NCBI GenBank assembly: GCA_035703165.1
Contig: DASSYR010000046.1
Span: 62,001-126,000 of the forward strand
Direction: 5' to 3'
Source of the DNA: AWTP1-9 sp035703165
Lineage (GTDB): Bacteria; Bacteroidota; Bacteroidia; Chitinophagales; Chitinophagaceae
DNA: 64,000 nucleotides
In this document: positions 34,952 to 42,788 of the stretch, one piece after another
Layout of the letters: each line of letters opens with the position of its first letter
Position numbering within the stretch: the stretch's first letter is position 1
Notes under the pieces: generated by a model
The model's input: only the letters and a program-made list of their open reading frames with translations
What the model was told of the DNA's origin: nothing
The model's database searches: none
Position numbers and translations under genes: made by a program

Positions 34952-35893
34952 TTATTTTCCTTCTTTATCAATTTTTATTTCTTTAGCATCATAGGTTCGG
35001 TTAGCAGGCGGTAAATAATATACCCTCGGTTCGGTACCCAACTCTTCCAGGAAACGATAAGCTCCTCCATCTTCCAGCAATTGAGATAATTTTGTTGTTG
35101 TCCCGTCATAGCAGGTTACGGCATCTTCATTGGCATCGCCAAACCAGATAGCATTCATCGGGCAACCGGTTACACATGCTGGCAGCTTACCTTCTCTTGC
35201 CATGTGCGGACAGAAGTCACATTTCTCCACACAACCTTTTTTGCTTTGAAAAACATTTTCAGCAGCAGGAGTTGTTTCAATGATGTTGGGTTTAACTGGC
35301 TCTGTCCAATTAAATAAGCGAACTGAATAAGGACAGGCAGCCATACAAAAACGGCAACCGATGCAGCGGTCTGTATCTATTGCTACAATGCCATCTTCCC
35401 GTTTGAAAGTGGCATCTACCGGGCATACTTTTGTACACGGCGGATTATCACAGTGCATACAAGGTTTTACAAAATAATAGGGAGATACCTCTGGCGAATC
35501 CTGCATTTCCAATACTTCAATCCATTCCTTATTAGAAGGTAAGTAGTGCATCTTATTGCAAGCCTTGGTACATTTACCGCAGCCGTCACATTTGGCAAGG
35601 TCAATTACCATCACAAACTTTTTACCCGGAATCCCTTTACGGACATCTTCCTCAGATATATGAGGTTTAAAATTGGCGACCTGTGATTTATCTATTGTGA
35701 CCAATTTCCCATCGTGGGTTAATACATTCACTTTGTCTCCGCTTTCCGGCTTGGTATTATCATTTCCGGAACACCCGGAAAGAAAGGCAGCGCCAATGCC
35801 ACCCATTAATCCTTTTAATAGAAAATCTCTCCTGGAATTATCCTGGTTACCAGAATTGTTCTGGCTACATGTACAATTGTTACCGCATGCCAT
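34952..35893 (-). CDS. four-cluster [4Fe-4S] ferredoxin-like lipoprotein, Tat-exported
   Basis: 313-residue NrfC/HmcB/PsrB-type electron-transfer subunit. Twin Arg at 21-22 (SRRDFLLKG), lipobox LSGC (Cys41). Four cluster-binding sets: C102/105/108/112, C145/148/153/157, C177/180/183/187 and C221/225/228/240/244. A Cys-rich N-terminus (CGNNCTC) precedes the Tat motif, which is unusual. It would pass electrons between NrfD and a periplasmic partner. No molybdopterin subunit is nearby, so its partner is probably cytochrome c. First gene of the redox run; promoter within 35894-36132, in which nothing else is recognised. Confidence 0.87.
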   Translation of the reverse strand: MACGNNCTCSQNNSGNQDNSRRDFLLKGLMGGIGAAFLSGCSGNDNTKPESGDKVNVLTHDGKLVTIDKSQVANFKPHISEEDVRKGIPGKKFVMVIDLAKCDGCGKCTKACNKMHYLPSNKEWIEVLEMQDSPEVSPYYFVKPCMHCDNPPCTKVCPVDATFKREDGIVAIDTDRCIGCRFCMAACPYSVRLFNWTEPVKPNIIETTPAAENVFQSKKGCVEKCDFCPHMAREGKLPACVTGCPMNAIWFGDANEDAVTCYDGTTTKLSQLLEDGGAYRFLEELGTEPRVYYLPPANRTYDAKEIKIDKEGK

Positions 35894-36132
35894 TGTGATT
35901 GTTTTTTAATTGTGAACTGTTTTAAAAACAATAAAGGCGCATTTTTAATTGCAGCAACCATCAGGCAGGAAGCAATGCTGCATTGCGGTAGTAATTATTC
36001 AGTGCTATATTTTCCACAACAGTAATTTTAAATCAAAACTTGCTGTTTACTGGATTATATCAGCACAGTGAAGTAAGTACAACCTTTATGGCAATAGATG
36101 CTTACCTGTGTGATTGCGCAATTAAAGCGGTA

Positions 36133-36633
36133 TCAAATAAGGAAGGACTGAATGAAGACCCGTATATCGGGCGGGGAGTAATCAATTTCCCTGGGAGGAA
36201 TGCGAAAATGATTTGCAAAACCCTTTGCATTGAGTAATTCTACAGAAGGCGGTGCAAAAACGAGATATAATAAAGTGTTTGTACTTTTTTGTGGAATACT
36301 GCTTTTTTCTGCAATCTGTTTATCAGTATTCTGAAACCCTACAACAAAATCAGAGCAACAATTCTCTTCGTTTGGAGATGAGAATGAGGCGGTGTTGTTG
36401 ACAATATCGGAATGATGGTGAGACGCTTGGCTATGCTGGTGACTATGGCCCTTATGCTCATCATGTTGATGTCCATTGCCATGTTCATGCTTTTCACCTT
36501 CTTCATGAGAATGATGCTTGGAGTTGAAACCCATATCCACACCTAACGAACAGGCAAAGCCAACCACTATATTCAGTGAAAAGGTGGCCAGCAGAATCAA
36601 CGCCTTGATTTTTATCGTCCGGTTAGATTTCAT
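36133..36633 (-). CDS. His-rich exported protein, relative of HYC_CC_PP family
   Basis: 166-residue protein with signal peptide (LILLATFSLNIVVGFACS). A His-rich block of about 45 residues follows (SKHHSHEEGEKHEHGNGHQH and beyond), then ENCCSDFVVGFQ and a C-terminal SPPDIRVFIQSFLI. The CC and SPPDI...I features recall the two HYC_CC_PP-type proteins of this window. The His block could bind Zn, Ni, Co or Cu. Its upstream region shares a 12-mer with the ArsR promoter. Confidence 0.65.
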   Translation of the reverse strand: MKSNRTIKIKALILLATFSLNIVVGFACSLGVDMGFNSKHHSHEEGEKHEHGNGHQHDEHKGHSHQHSQASHHHSDIVNNTASFSSPNEENCCSDFVVGFQNTDKQIAEKSSIPQKSTNTLLYLVFAPPSVELLNAKGFANHFRIPPREIDYSPPDIRVFIQSFLI

Positions 36634-36714
36634 TTTAAAACATTAAGCCCTGTTAAAGCTATATAGTGTACTGTTCAGTAAATATGACGGAAGTCAGTTT
36701 TTATGATGAGTTTT

Positions 36715-36743
36715 ATTATACATATATGCTGATAGCTATATAG
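36715..36743 (-). promoter_or_regulatory. candidate promoter/operator of the His-rich gene
   Basis: ATTATACATATA at 36715-36726 is identical to 21783-21794 upstream of arsR. It continues into TGCTGATAGCTATATAG, which forms an imperfect dyad with it. Located 81 bases upstream of the His-rich start, with the same orientation as at arsR. A common regulator (the ArsR protein) is possible but not shown. Confidence 0.33.
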
Positions 36744-36790
36744 TTGTTTTGTAAAGGTAGCCTGTATTACAAGCGCCTTAGTTTGATTAA

Positions 36791-37393
36791 TTAAGCATTT
36801 TGTTTGAAATGTTGCCATAATAATTTATCCCAGTGTATTCTTTGCGGTATTGGATTAAGCCGGTACTCACCAGGTGTTTTGCCGGTTTCCTTTTTAAATT
36901 GGGTACTGAATATCTGCTGAGTGCTGTACCCTAACTGCCATGCTATCTCTGCTATACTTAACTCATCATGCATAAGGAGCTCCTTTGCCTTTTCCATTCT
37001 GAGACAGATAAAATATTTTTCAATGGTTACCCCTGTAGTTTCGGTAAACCTCCGGCTCAGTTGGTAATAACTTTGGTGAAGCGTCTCTGAAAGGTATGCG
37101 GATAGTTTTTGGAGCATAGCCTGTTTGCTTGATATCTGATTAAGATACCCGCAAATGGCAGCATGAATTTTCGCTGTAACCTTCTCATTACTTTTTTCGG
37201 CAATCGCAAACCCTTTATTTTTTAATTTGCGCCTGATACTTTCAACATCATTCACTGATAAATTTTGTGCAAATGATGCTTCCCCTATAACAACAGAAAC
37301 CGGGTTATAACCAACTTCCCGAAGCAAGTTTCGCACAACCTCAATGCATCGGTCGCAACACATATTCTTTATTTGCAAACAGGTAGTAGTCAT
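36791..37393 (-). CDS. AraC-family regulator with N-terminal HMA-like metal-binding domain
   Basis: 200-residue regulator. Residues about 4-70 look like a heavy-metal-associated ferredoxin-like domain with MCCDRC (11-16), followed by a linker and an AraC-type double helix-turn-helix (about 85-185: LSIAEIAWQLGYSTQQIFST, FKKETGKTPGEYR). It likely senses Cu/Ag or another soft metal directly. It lies 17 bases downstream of the 37411-37998 gene. A second protein of this architecture is at 50487-51056. Confidence 0.82.
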   Translation of the reverse strand: MTTTCLQIKNMCCDRCIEVVRNLLREVGYNPVSVVIGEASFAQNLSVNDVESIRRKLKNKGFAIAEKSNEKVTAKIHAAICGYLNQISSKQAMLQKLSAYLSETLHQSYYQLSRRFTETTGVTIEKYFICLRMEKAKELLMHDELSIAEIAWQLGYSTQQIFSTQFKKETGKTPGEYRLNPIPQRIHWDKLLWQHFKQNA

Positions 37394-37410
37394 AACCCGG
37401 TTTTTAAGTT

Positions 37411-37998
37411 TTAATTAATGCTGTTTTTTAAAAGCCAGCTCAGCTTATACATTTTATGAAACCTGTCATAATCGGCTAGGTCCTTATCATTTTTGAACTG
37501 TGCATCCAGTTTATCATGAAACGAATGGTTATCAGGAAAAGCGGCTTTGAGGTTTGCCTTTGTTAATGGCAGCGGTGGTGAAAAGGCATCCTTGCTGAAA
37601 TAATAAGCTGCCGGATAATCATTTGCATTCTTAGGAGAGTGTGCCGGATGCTGGTAATAATAAAGAAGCAACAGCTCACCCGGATTCAGAATACTGTATT
37701 CGGTATCATTTACGAATTTATACTCTTTCCCCTTGCAATCCCTATACCCAAAGACTTCTTTCTTTTTTAGAAGGTAGGTATTACCCTGGTGCTTTATCTT
37801 AACTTCGTCTCCGTTAAATATCAGGTTGGGGTTAATCTTGTGCCGTTCTGTTTTACAGTTGATGGCATAAGACAATTTTCGTTGTGCAAAATCTTCTGCC
37901 GTTGTATAAATGCCGCTGCTATCTTTCTGTGCAAATAATTGTTGATTCAACGATAACACAACCAACCCCAATAACAGCCTGTAGTATTTCGTGTTCAT
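37411..37998 (-). CDS. exported protein of unknown family (paralogue of 34365-34943)
   Basis: 195-residue exported protein (signal peptide ending near LFAQ). It shares DSSGIYTTAEDFAQRKL, VFGYRDCKGKEYKF, LTKANLKAAF and a C-terminal FKNDKDLADYDRFHKMYKL with 34365-34943. The N-terminal DSSGIY block looks like the family signature. Function unknown. It lies between the five-repeat HMBD protein and the HMA-AraC regulator, so it is associated with metal genes here. Confidence 0.6.
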   Translation of the reverse strand: MNTKYYRLLLGLVVLSLNQQLFAQKDSSGIYTTAEDFAQRKLSYAINCKTERHKINPNLIFNGDEVKIKHQGNTYLLKKKEVFGYRDCKGKEYKFVNDTEYSILNPGELLLLYYYQHPAHSPKNANDYPAAYYFSKDAFSPPLPLTKANLKAAFPDNHSFHDKLDAQFKNDKDLADYDRFHKMYKLSWLLKNSIN

Positions 37999-38035
37999 AA
38001 CATTTAAATTATATCGGTTACCAGTTGTACGTTGG

Positions 38036-38683
38036 TTATTTATTTTTTGCCTTCAAATCCATTCCGCAATTCGGGCACTTGCCAGGCTTATCGCTTGTTA
38101 CATTCGGATGCATGGAACAAGTGTATATTTTCATCACTTCCATTTTCATTTTCTCTTTTGGAGAAAGGGTTAAGTTTTTACTACACTTTGGACAAGTCCC
38201 GGGTTTATCACTTACTACATCCGGATGTTCGGTGCAGGAATAGGATACCTCAGTTTGTTTCTTCTCGGTCAGCTTCATGCCGCACTTGGGGCACTTTCCT
38301 GATTTATCACTTGCTACATCGGGGTGCATGGGACAGGTATATGTTTTCATTACCTCCATTTTCATTTTTTCCTTTGGAGAAAGATTCATTTTCTCTCCGC
38401 ATTTTGGGCAGGTGCCGGGTTTATCACTTGTTTCGCCGGGGTGTGCCGGACATTCGTACAGACCCACCACTTCTCTTTTCATCTTTTCTTTTGGCGATAA
38501 TGTAGCGCCGCATTTTGGGCATTTGCCAGATTTGTCCATAATCACATCGGGGTGCATCGGGCACACATAAATTGTTTTTTCGGCTTCCTGTTTTGTTACA
38601 TTTTGCCTGGTAGTGTCTTGAGCAATAACAGAAACAGACAAGATGGTAAAAGCTGCCATCATCAGCGTTGCAACAGATTTCAT
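38036..38683 (-). CDS. exported protein with five heavy-metal-binding domain repeats
   Basis: 215-residue protein with a signal peptide (MKSVATLMMAAFTILSVSVIA). It is then built of five HMBD repeats: YVCPMHPDV, LYECPAHPGE, KTYTCPMHPDV, SYSCTEHPDV and KIYTCSMHPNV, each followed by DKxGxCPxCxxxL. Four carry both Cys pairs in the usual CPxCG form; the fourth has CPKCSK. Three linkers carry a near-identical SPKEKMKMEV. It resembles the N-terminal part of CusB-type adaptors without the adaptor. Likely a periplasmic copper-binding protein (inferred). Confidence 0.85.
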   Translation of the reverse strand: MKSVATLMMAAFTILSVSVIAQDTTRQNVTKQEAEKTIYVCPMHPDVIMDKSGKCPKCGATLSPKEKMKREVVGLYECPAHPGETSDKPGTCPKCGEKMNLSPKEKMKMEVMKTYTCPMHPDVASDKSGKCPKCGMKLTEKKQTEVSYSCTEHPDVVSDKPGTCPKCSKNLTLSPKEKMKMEVMKIYTCSMHPNVTSDKPGKCPNCGMDLKAKNK

Positions 38684-38849
38684 TTTTAATTGATTTTAAG
38701 TGTGAAATAATGATTACTGAGTTTTTACATTCCTTTGTATGCCGAGTTGGAACAGCAACACACAGAATGCCGGCAAGCAATCATCTTGTCCTAGATAGCT
38801 ACTCGTTCAAAAAAGAATTCAAATCCTTTTGACGTAGCTGTATTTGGGA

Positions 38850-39239
38850 TTATATTCTGAAAACCCTGTTGAGGAGATAAATAGGGTCGGGACAACTTCG
38901 TCTGACATAATTTTGGGAATTGTCAGTGTTTAACGTTGTACTAAATAAAATTAAATCAGGAAGATTATTAACCGGAGGTAATTCAGGTATAAATGAACCT
39001 TTATTAATAGTATAAACCGCCTGAATAGAATTGTGATTGTCGGCTTTACTGGAAATCCGTTTATCCTCACAGCAGCCTTTTGGCATAGCATCCGGATTAC
39101 AGGTACAACCTGCTTTTCCCCCAATGTTTAAAACCGAAATATGTGAAAGGTGACCTTTGCAAAAATGAAAATTAATGGTAGCCCCCAGTGCAGTACTGCT
39201 ATAAATAAGCAGAAGTAATATAGCTCCAAATTTTTTCAC
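38850..39239 (-). CDS. HYC_CC_PP-type small exported protein
   Basis: 130-residue protein if started at the GTG at 39239 (VKKFGAILLLLIYSS), which aligns with the start of its paralogue at 8162-8551. An ATG at 39281 would add 14 residues. Seen: signal peptide, NFHFCKGHLSHISVLN, CTCN, KGCCEDK and a C-terminal CPDPIYLLNRVFRI. Function unknown. It lies in a region of metal-binding genes and is preceded by a 166-base spacer with no recognised element. Confidence 0.7.
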   Translation of the reverse strand: MKKFGAILLLLIYSSTALGATINFHFCKGHLSHISVLNIGGKAGCTCNPDAMPKGCCEDKRISSKADNHNSIQAVYTINKGSFIPELPPVNNLPDLILFSTTLNTDNSQNYVRRSCPDPIYLLNRVFRI

Positions 39240-39348
39240 TAATAGAAAGTTGTAATGTAAAATTATTAGTAACCGAACCAACTAAAAAAGAGCCTCATCA
39301 TTTAAACCTATGACTTTCGTCATAAAGTTAAGGATTAACCCAAGAAGA

Positions 39349-40596
39349 TTACACCGTCTTAGCAATTTTCTCCATAATATGGTGACTATCACCAAATTTG
39401 CATAATGCATCACAGTGGCTTCGGAGTTCAGAAAATAAAATGTACTTGATTAGAACCCGGTTTTGCCGTATTGCAGGGCGGGATAACTGAAGGCAAACAT
39501 CCTTTTCCCTTTTATCAGGCACTATCAGGTAAAGCACTTCATCGCCATCGGCTATGGTATAACTAAGGTCGGTTAATCTTAAAATACCAGAATAGATACT
39601 GGTGCTTTTTTCAACTTCAAATGCTGCAATTACGTTGTTGGATGCTTTCTGAAACCATAATACATCAATCAACTTCACAGTATTCAACGTTTCCTTTTCA
39701 AGATTGATTTCCGGAAATTGCTGCAGGCTTAAAAAGGAAAAACTATTACCGCAATGCGATTTTGAACGGTCATTGGAAGCGGCGATAACATCGTAACCCA
39801 GAGCGTTACCGATTTTCAATAAGTGGTACTGCATTTCGGTGTGCAAATCTTCTTCTTCTTTTTCCTGCTGCACATCCTCCTGTCGTTTTTCAATAAGCTT
39901 TTCCAGCTTCTTTCTTTCCTGTTCCGATAAATATTCATCGGTACCCAGTATCAATTTTTGAGTGCCGATTTCAAACAGCAGCCCGGCAATAGCTCCAAGG
40001 TCTGATGATAAATCTGTCCGGTGCTGGTTGTTGCTATCAATCATTACCTCCCGCAGTTTCAGGTATTCTGACCAGCTGCCTAATTTCTTTTTGTCTTTGA
40101 ACAATGAATTAAACCCGTTAATTATTGCTGTATTAAACGGAGGAATAATAGTGGGATGTAAAAAGTAAAGGATACTGGCTACTGCCGGGCCAAGTCCCTT
40201 AATTTTTAAACTGTCCAGCCTGATAATTTCTTTAATAATTTGTTCATCTGACTTTGCATTCAGGCAATTTTCAAGAAACTGACCAAATGCCTGCTTGTTG
40301 TTTTCGTTTTCATATATATCAGGTATGCGGAGTTTGGGTTTCCAGTAAAAGGGATGAGATGCTCCTTCAAAAACCTGTTTCTGCTCTGTAATGCAGGTAA
40401 GCACAAACTCAAGGGAAGACCCTTTAAAATCGTTGGGAAATCTTTTGTTTTTAATGTCATCAACCACCTGCATCACACCACGGCGGATGGAACGAAATGC
40501 CTTTAACCTCTCCTCGTTATTTATAAACCAGGTGTTGTAAACTGACTGCTTATCTTCCTTGTATTGCCGGATGATATGGGTAAAGCTGTTGCTCAT
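39349..40596 (-). CDS. predicted HhH plus PD-(D/E)XK-like nuclease protein
   Basis: 415-residue soluble protein starting at MSNSFTHIIRQY. The N-terminal half has a helix-hairpin-helix-like segment, LDSLKIKGLGPAVASILYFL followed by HPTIIPPFNTAIING, similar in layout to DNA-glycosylase-type HhH domains. After a charged coiled coil (about residues 230-260: EQERKKLEKLIEKRQEDVQQ) the C-terminal third has VKLIDVLWFQ and VIAAFEVEKSTSIYSGILRL, which fit a PD-(D/E)XK nuclease core (D...ExE/K). No methyltransferase partner is near. A DNA-damage or defence nuclease is plausible; not proved. Confidence 0.6.
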   Translation of the reverse strand: MSNSFTHIIRQYKEDKQSVYNTWFINNEERLKAFRSIRRGVMQVVDDIKNKRFPNDFKGSSLEFVLTCITEQKQVFEGASHPFYWKPKLRIPDIYENENNKQAFGQFLENCLNAKSDEQIIKEIIRLDSLKIKGLGPAVASILYFLHPTIIPPFNTAIINGFNSLFKDKKKLGSWSEYLKLREVMIDSNNQHRTDLSSDLGAIAGLLFEIGTQKLILGTDEYLSEQERKKLEKLIEKRQEDVQQEKEEEDLHTEMQYHLLKIGNALGYDVIAASNDRSKSHCGNSFSFLSLQQFPEINLEKETLNTVKLIDVLWFQKASNNVIAAFEVEKSTSIYSGILRLTDLSYTIADGDEVLYLIVPDKREKDVCLQLSRPAIRQNRVLIKYILFSELRSHCDALCKFGDSHHIMEKIAKTV

Positions 40597-40647
40597 ATTT
40601 AAAATATTACAGCAAAATACGCTAATGTATGAAAAGAGCATAAAATG

Positions 40648-40675
40648 AAAGAGACTGAGTAAACTCAATCTCTTT
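40648..40675 (-). terminator. possible terminator downstream of the YVTN lipoprotein gene
   Basis: Imperfect hairpin: AAAGAGA and GAG pair with CTC and TCTCTTT around a TAAA loop, with a two-by-two mismatch. On the minus strand it is followed by a T-rich stretch. It lies 62 bases downstream of the stop of 40738-41802 and before the nuclease gene. Confidence 0.4.
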
Positions 40676-40737
40676 ACATTAAGCCCTATGGGAATTTAGT
40701 AGCTCTTTATTTTAAAACAGGTTTTGAAAAGCAAATA

Positions 40738-41802
40738 CTACAACTTGAATACAATTCCGTTTGGTTTTTTTCCAACTGGGATATCTTTTACTTTTGTATG
40801 CGTAGAAACATTTATGACAGATACAGTATTTGCCCCCTGGTTAGTGACGTAAGCATAGTTGCCATTGAAGGCTATTGCATGCGCATCAGCCCCGGTTGCA
40901 AATTCACCATGTTTCATCCAAGTGTTACCACCCATGTCAATATAATAAGCAACCTTTCCGTTGGTAGCATCACTTACCCATAATTCATTGGCTGTGGAAT
41001 TATAAGCCGCATAACCCGGTTTGAAATTTAAGATAATGTCAGTGAGCTTCGTGTTGGTTGCTACATCAATTACTGCAATGCTTTGCCCATCTTCACAATC
41101 AACAAACATTTTACCAATTGATGAAGGCCATGCACCTACAGGGTTCATATCTACACTCACAGAAGCAAGAACAGCTTTTGTAGAAGGATTAATTACGGTT
41201 ACTGAATTACTCATACCGTTACATACATAAGCCTTCGTTCCATCTGCACTAAAAGTAACTTCTGCGGGTTCATCTCCCACATTAATTGTGTTTTTTAATG
41301 TGTAAGTGGTAGCATCATAAACCAATACTTTCCCTGACATATCCATCTGTGAAGTCCATATCTCAGACCCATCTGGTGAAAAAACTGCGTTGTGATTCAT
41401 CACCGGCACTTCTAAGTTCTTTTTTAATACTCCTGTTACAGCATCCATGACAACAACCATCCCTTTCATGCCGGGCATTCCCCCGGTATGGCCTGCACTT
41501 AAGTCCATTCCTGGTACTCCAATTGCCAAGTGGTGGTTTTGGCCTGACTGATGATGGTAGATGTGATGGGGCCACATAATCATGCTACTGGCACTGTTCA
41601 TTAAATCAATACTGTCGGTAACTGTGTTACTGCTTAACTTGATAACTGAAATGGTACTGCTTTCGCCGTTTATTACATAAGCGGCGGGATAGTCAATATT
41701 TTTTTCATTCATCGGCATGTCATTCTTTTTCTTACAGGCAGATACATAAACAGCCATAGAAATAACAGCCAGTAAAAACACATTGGATTTTAAATTTTTC
41801 AT
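40738..41802 (-). CDS. YVTN beta-propeller repeat lipoprotein
   Basis: 354-residue lipoprotein starting at MKNLKSNVFL (lipobox ending at VSAC). The mature protein has repeated propeller blades of the YVTN type: AYVINGESSTISVIKLSSNT, AEVTFSADGTKAYVCNGMSN, HAIAFNGNYAYVTNQGANTV, and SVINVSTHTKVKDIPVGKKP. Each blade is about 40 residues, giving seven or so. Such proteins bind ligands or act in surface interactions; no enzyme motif is seen. Its 160-base upstream region carries two ACGTCAGC repeats. Confidence 0.75.
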   Translation of the reverse strand: MKNLKSNVFLLAVISMAVYVSACKKKNDMPMNEKNIDYPAAYVINGESSTISVIKLSSNTVTDSIDLMNSASSMIMWPHHIYHHQSGQNHHLAIGVPGMDLSAGHTGGMPGMKGMVVVMDAVTGVLKKNLEVPVMNHNAVFSPDGSEIWTSQMDMSGKVLVYDATTYTLKNTINVGDEPAEVTFSADGTKAYVCNGMSNSVTVINPSTKAVLASVSVDMNPVGAWPSSIGKMFVDCEDGQSIAVIDVATNTKLTDIILNFKPGYAAYNSTANELWVSDATNGKVAYYIDMGGNTWMKHGEFATGADAHAIAFNGNYAYVTNQGANTVSVINVSTHTKVKDIPVGKKPNGIVFKL

Positions 41803-41963
41803 TTTTATTTGGTTTAGATTATTGATTGTTAAAGTATGATACAGTGACAACAGGCGAAGGGTTGCCCAGATTTTAAATTAATTTTTTCCGGGGAAATGAA
41901 GTGGATGGCTTTTATAATTAACCCTTTACGGTAGGTATTTATGCAGTATGGGCATTCCGTGTT

Positions 41964-41984
41964 ACGTCAGCTTGGAACGTCAGC
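41964..41984. repeat. tandem ACGTCAGC direct repeat
   Basis: Two exact copies of ACGTCAGC (41964-41971 and 41977-41984), 13 bases apart. They lie in the 340-base spacer between 41802 and 42143, about 165 bases upstream of the YVTN lipoprotein start. The spacing is near one helical turn plus two bases, so a regulator site is possible. The rest of this spacer holds only the terminator at 42072-42106. Confidence 0.3.
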
Positions 41985-42071
41985 CGAACAAAGATATGAA
42001 GATGAGAATATGCACATAAGCTGATAGATATTCTGTCGCTGGAACAAAAGATGATTGAAAATATGATTGAA

Positions 42072-42106
42072 AATATGGGCTGATATTTTATTAGTCAGCC
42101 CATATT
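42072..42106 (-). terminator. strong intrinsic terminator for the 42143-42742 gene
   Basis: Perfect 12-base inverted repeat (AATATGGGCTGA and TCAGCCCATATT) around an 11-base loop. On the minus strand it is followed by TTTTCAATCATATTTTC. It lies 37 bases past the stop codon of the lipoprotein gene at 42143. Confidence 0.7.
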
Positions 42107-42142
42107 GCATAAATACTTTTGTTGGTGGCATGTGCCTCGTCT

Positions 42143-42742
42143 TTAGTTTACTCTAAAAACATAAATTCCGAACTCTCTTGTCATTGCTTCGTTTGTCCAT
42201 TCAGTCCCTAAGTACGGAGATGCTAAATTGATGTGTTTGTCGGGTACATTAAAGTTGACAATAAGCCTTGCCTCATAAGAGTTGTTTGTTTTTAGTTGTC
42301 CAGCCTGTGAAACAACTTCTAAATAATAAATTCCCTTTTCAGCAGGTTTAAAATTGATAATTACGCCATAAGGTTTGAGGTTATTACTAAACTCAAAATC
42401 AAAAGAATTTGTAGGGCTAATGCTACCCTTGGTAACCCAGTAGGCAGGTTGGTTAATTAAAGTGGCTCGTCCAATTGTTACTGTGTCAATTTTATTGATG
42501 CGCATATAAAACTGTGCTTTTTGCAACGTTTGCACATATATCCTACCTGTATTGCTTACTACGGTGTCAGGTAGTGATAGATTTATTTTCATTGTGTCCC
42601 CTAAAGAAATTGCTGTATTTGAACTGCTAAGTGTTGCATAAAGCTTCACATTTTCTAAATTAAAAATGTCTTTATTGTCCGGGTCGCATGAAGATGATGA
42701 TAGGATAGTTATCAATGCTACAAAAACAAATATTTGTTTCAT
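42143..42742 (-). CDS. lipoprotein of unknown function
   Basis: 199-residue lipoprotein (signal with lipobox SSSC, Cys19). No family is recognised. The mature part is strand-rich with a beta-sandwich look (VKLYATLSSSNTAISLGDTM, ISPTNSFDFEFSNNLKPYGV, KGIYYLEVVSQAG) and ends in FGIYVFRVN. It has its own terminators on both sides: one after it at 42072 and the one of the upstream metalloprotease at 42756. It is probably expressed with, or right after, that protease. Confidence 0.6.
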   Translation of the reverse strand: MKQIFVFVALITILSSSSCDPDNKDIFNLENVKLYATLSSSNTAISLGDTMKINLSLPDTVVSNTGRIYVQTLQKAQFYMRINKIDTVTIGRATLINQPAYWVTKGSISPTNSFDFEFSNNLKPYGVIINFKPAEKGIYYLEVVSQAGQLKTNNSYEARLIVNFNVPDKHINLASPYLGTEWTNEAMTREFGIYVFRVN

Positions 42743-42755
42743 TTTACAAAAATTT

Positions 42756-42780
42756 AAAGCAGCCTTTTTAGGGCTGCTTT
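42756..42780 (-). terminator. intrinsic terminator or attenuator after the metalloprotease gene
   Basis: Perfect 9-base stem (AAAGCAGCC and GGCTGCTTT) with a 7-base loop, followed on the minus strand by AAATTTTTG. It sits 9 bases past the stop of 42789-44594 and 14 bases before the next start, so it may limit, not fully block, read-through. Confidence 0.65.
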
Positions 42781-42788
42781 GTTAAAAA

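Noticed and set aside
36040..36237. 65-residue plus-strand frame beside the His-rich gene
   Set aside because: Overlaps the 3' end of the His-rich gene on the other strand and has no recognisable feature; start context and composition are random.
38036..38683. Regularly spaced near-identical DNA segments resembling a CRISPR array
   Set aside because: The repeats are in-frame and encode five HMBD domains; spacing is in multiples of three and the between-repeat parts are also conserved protein.
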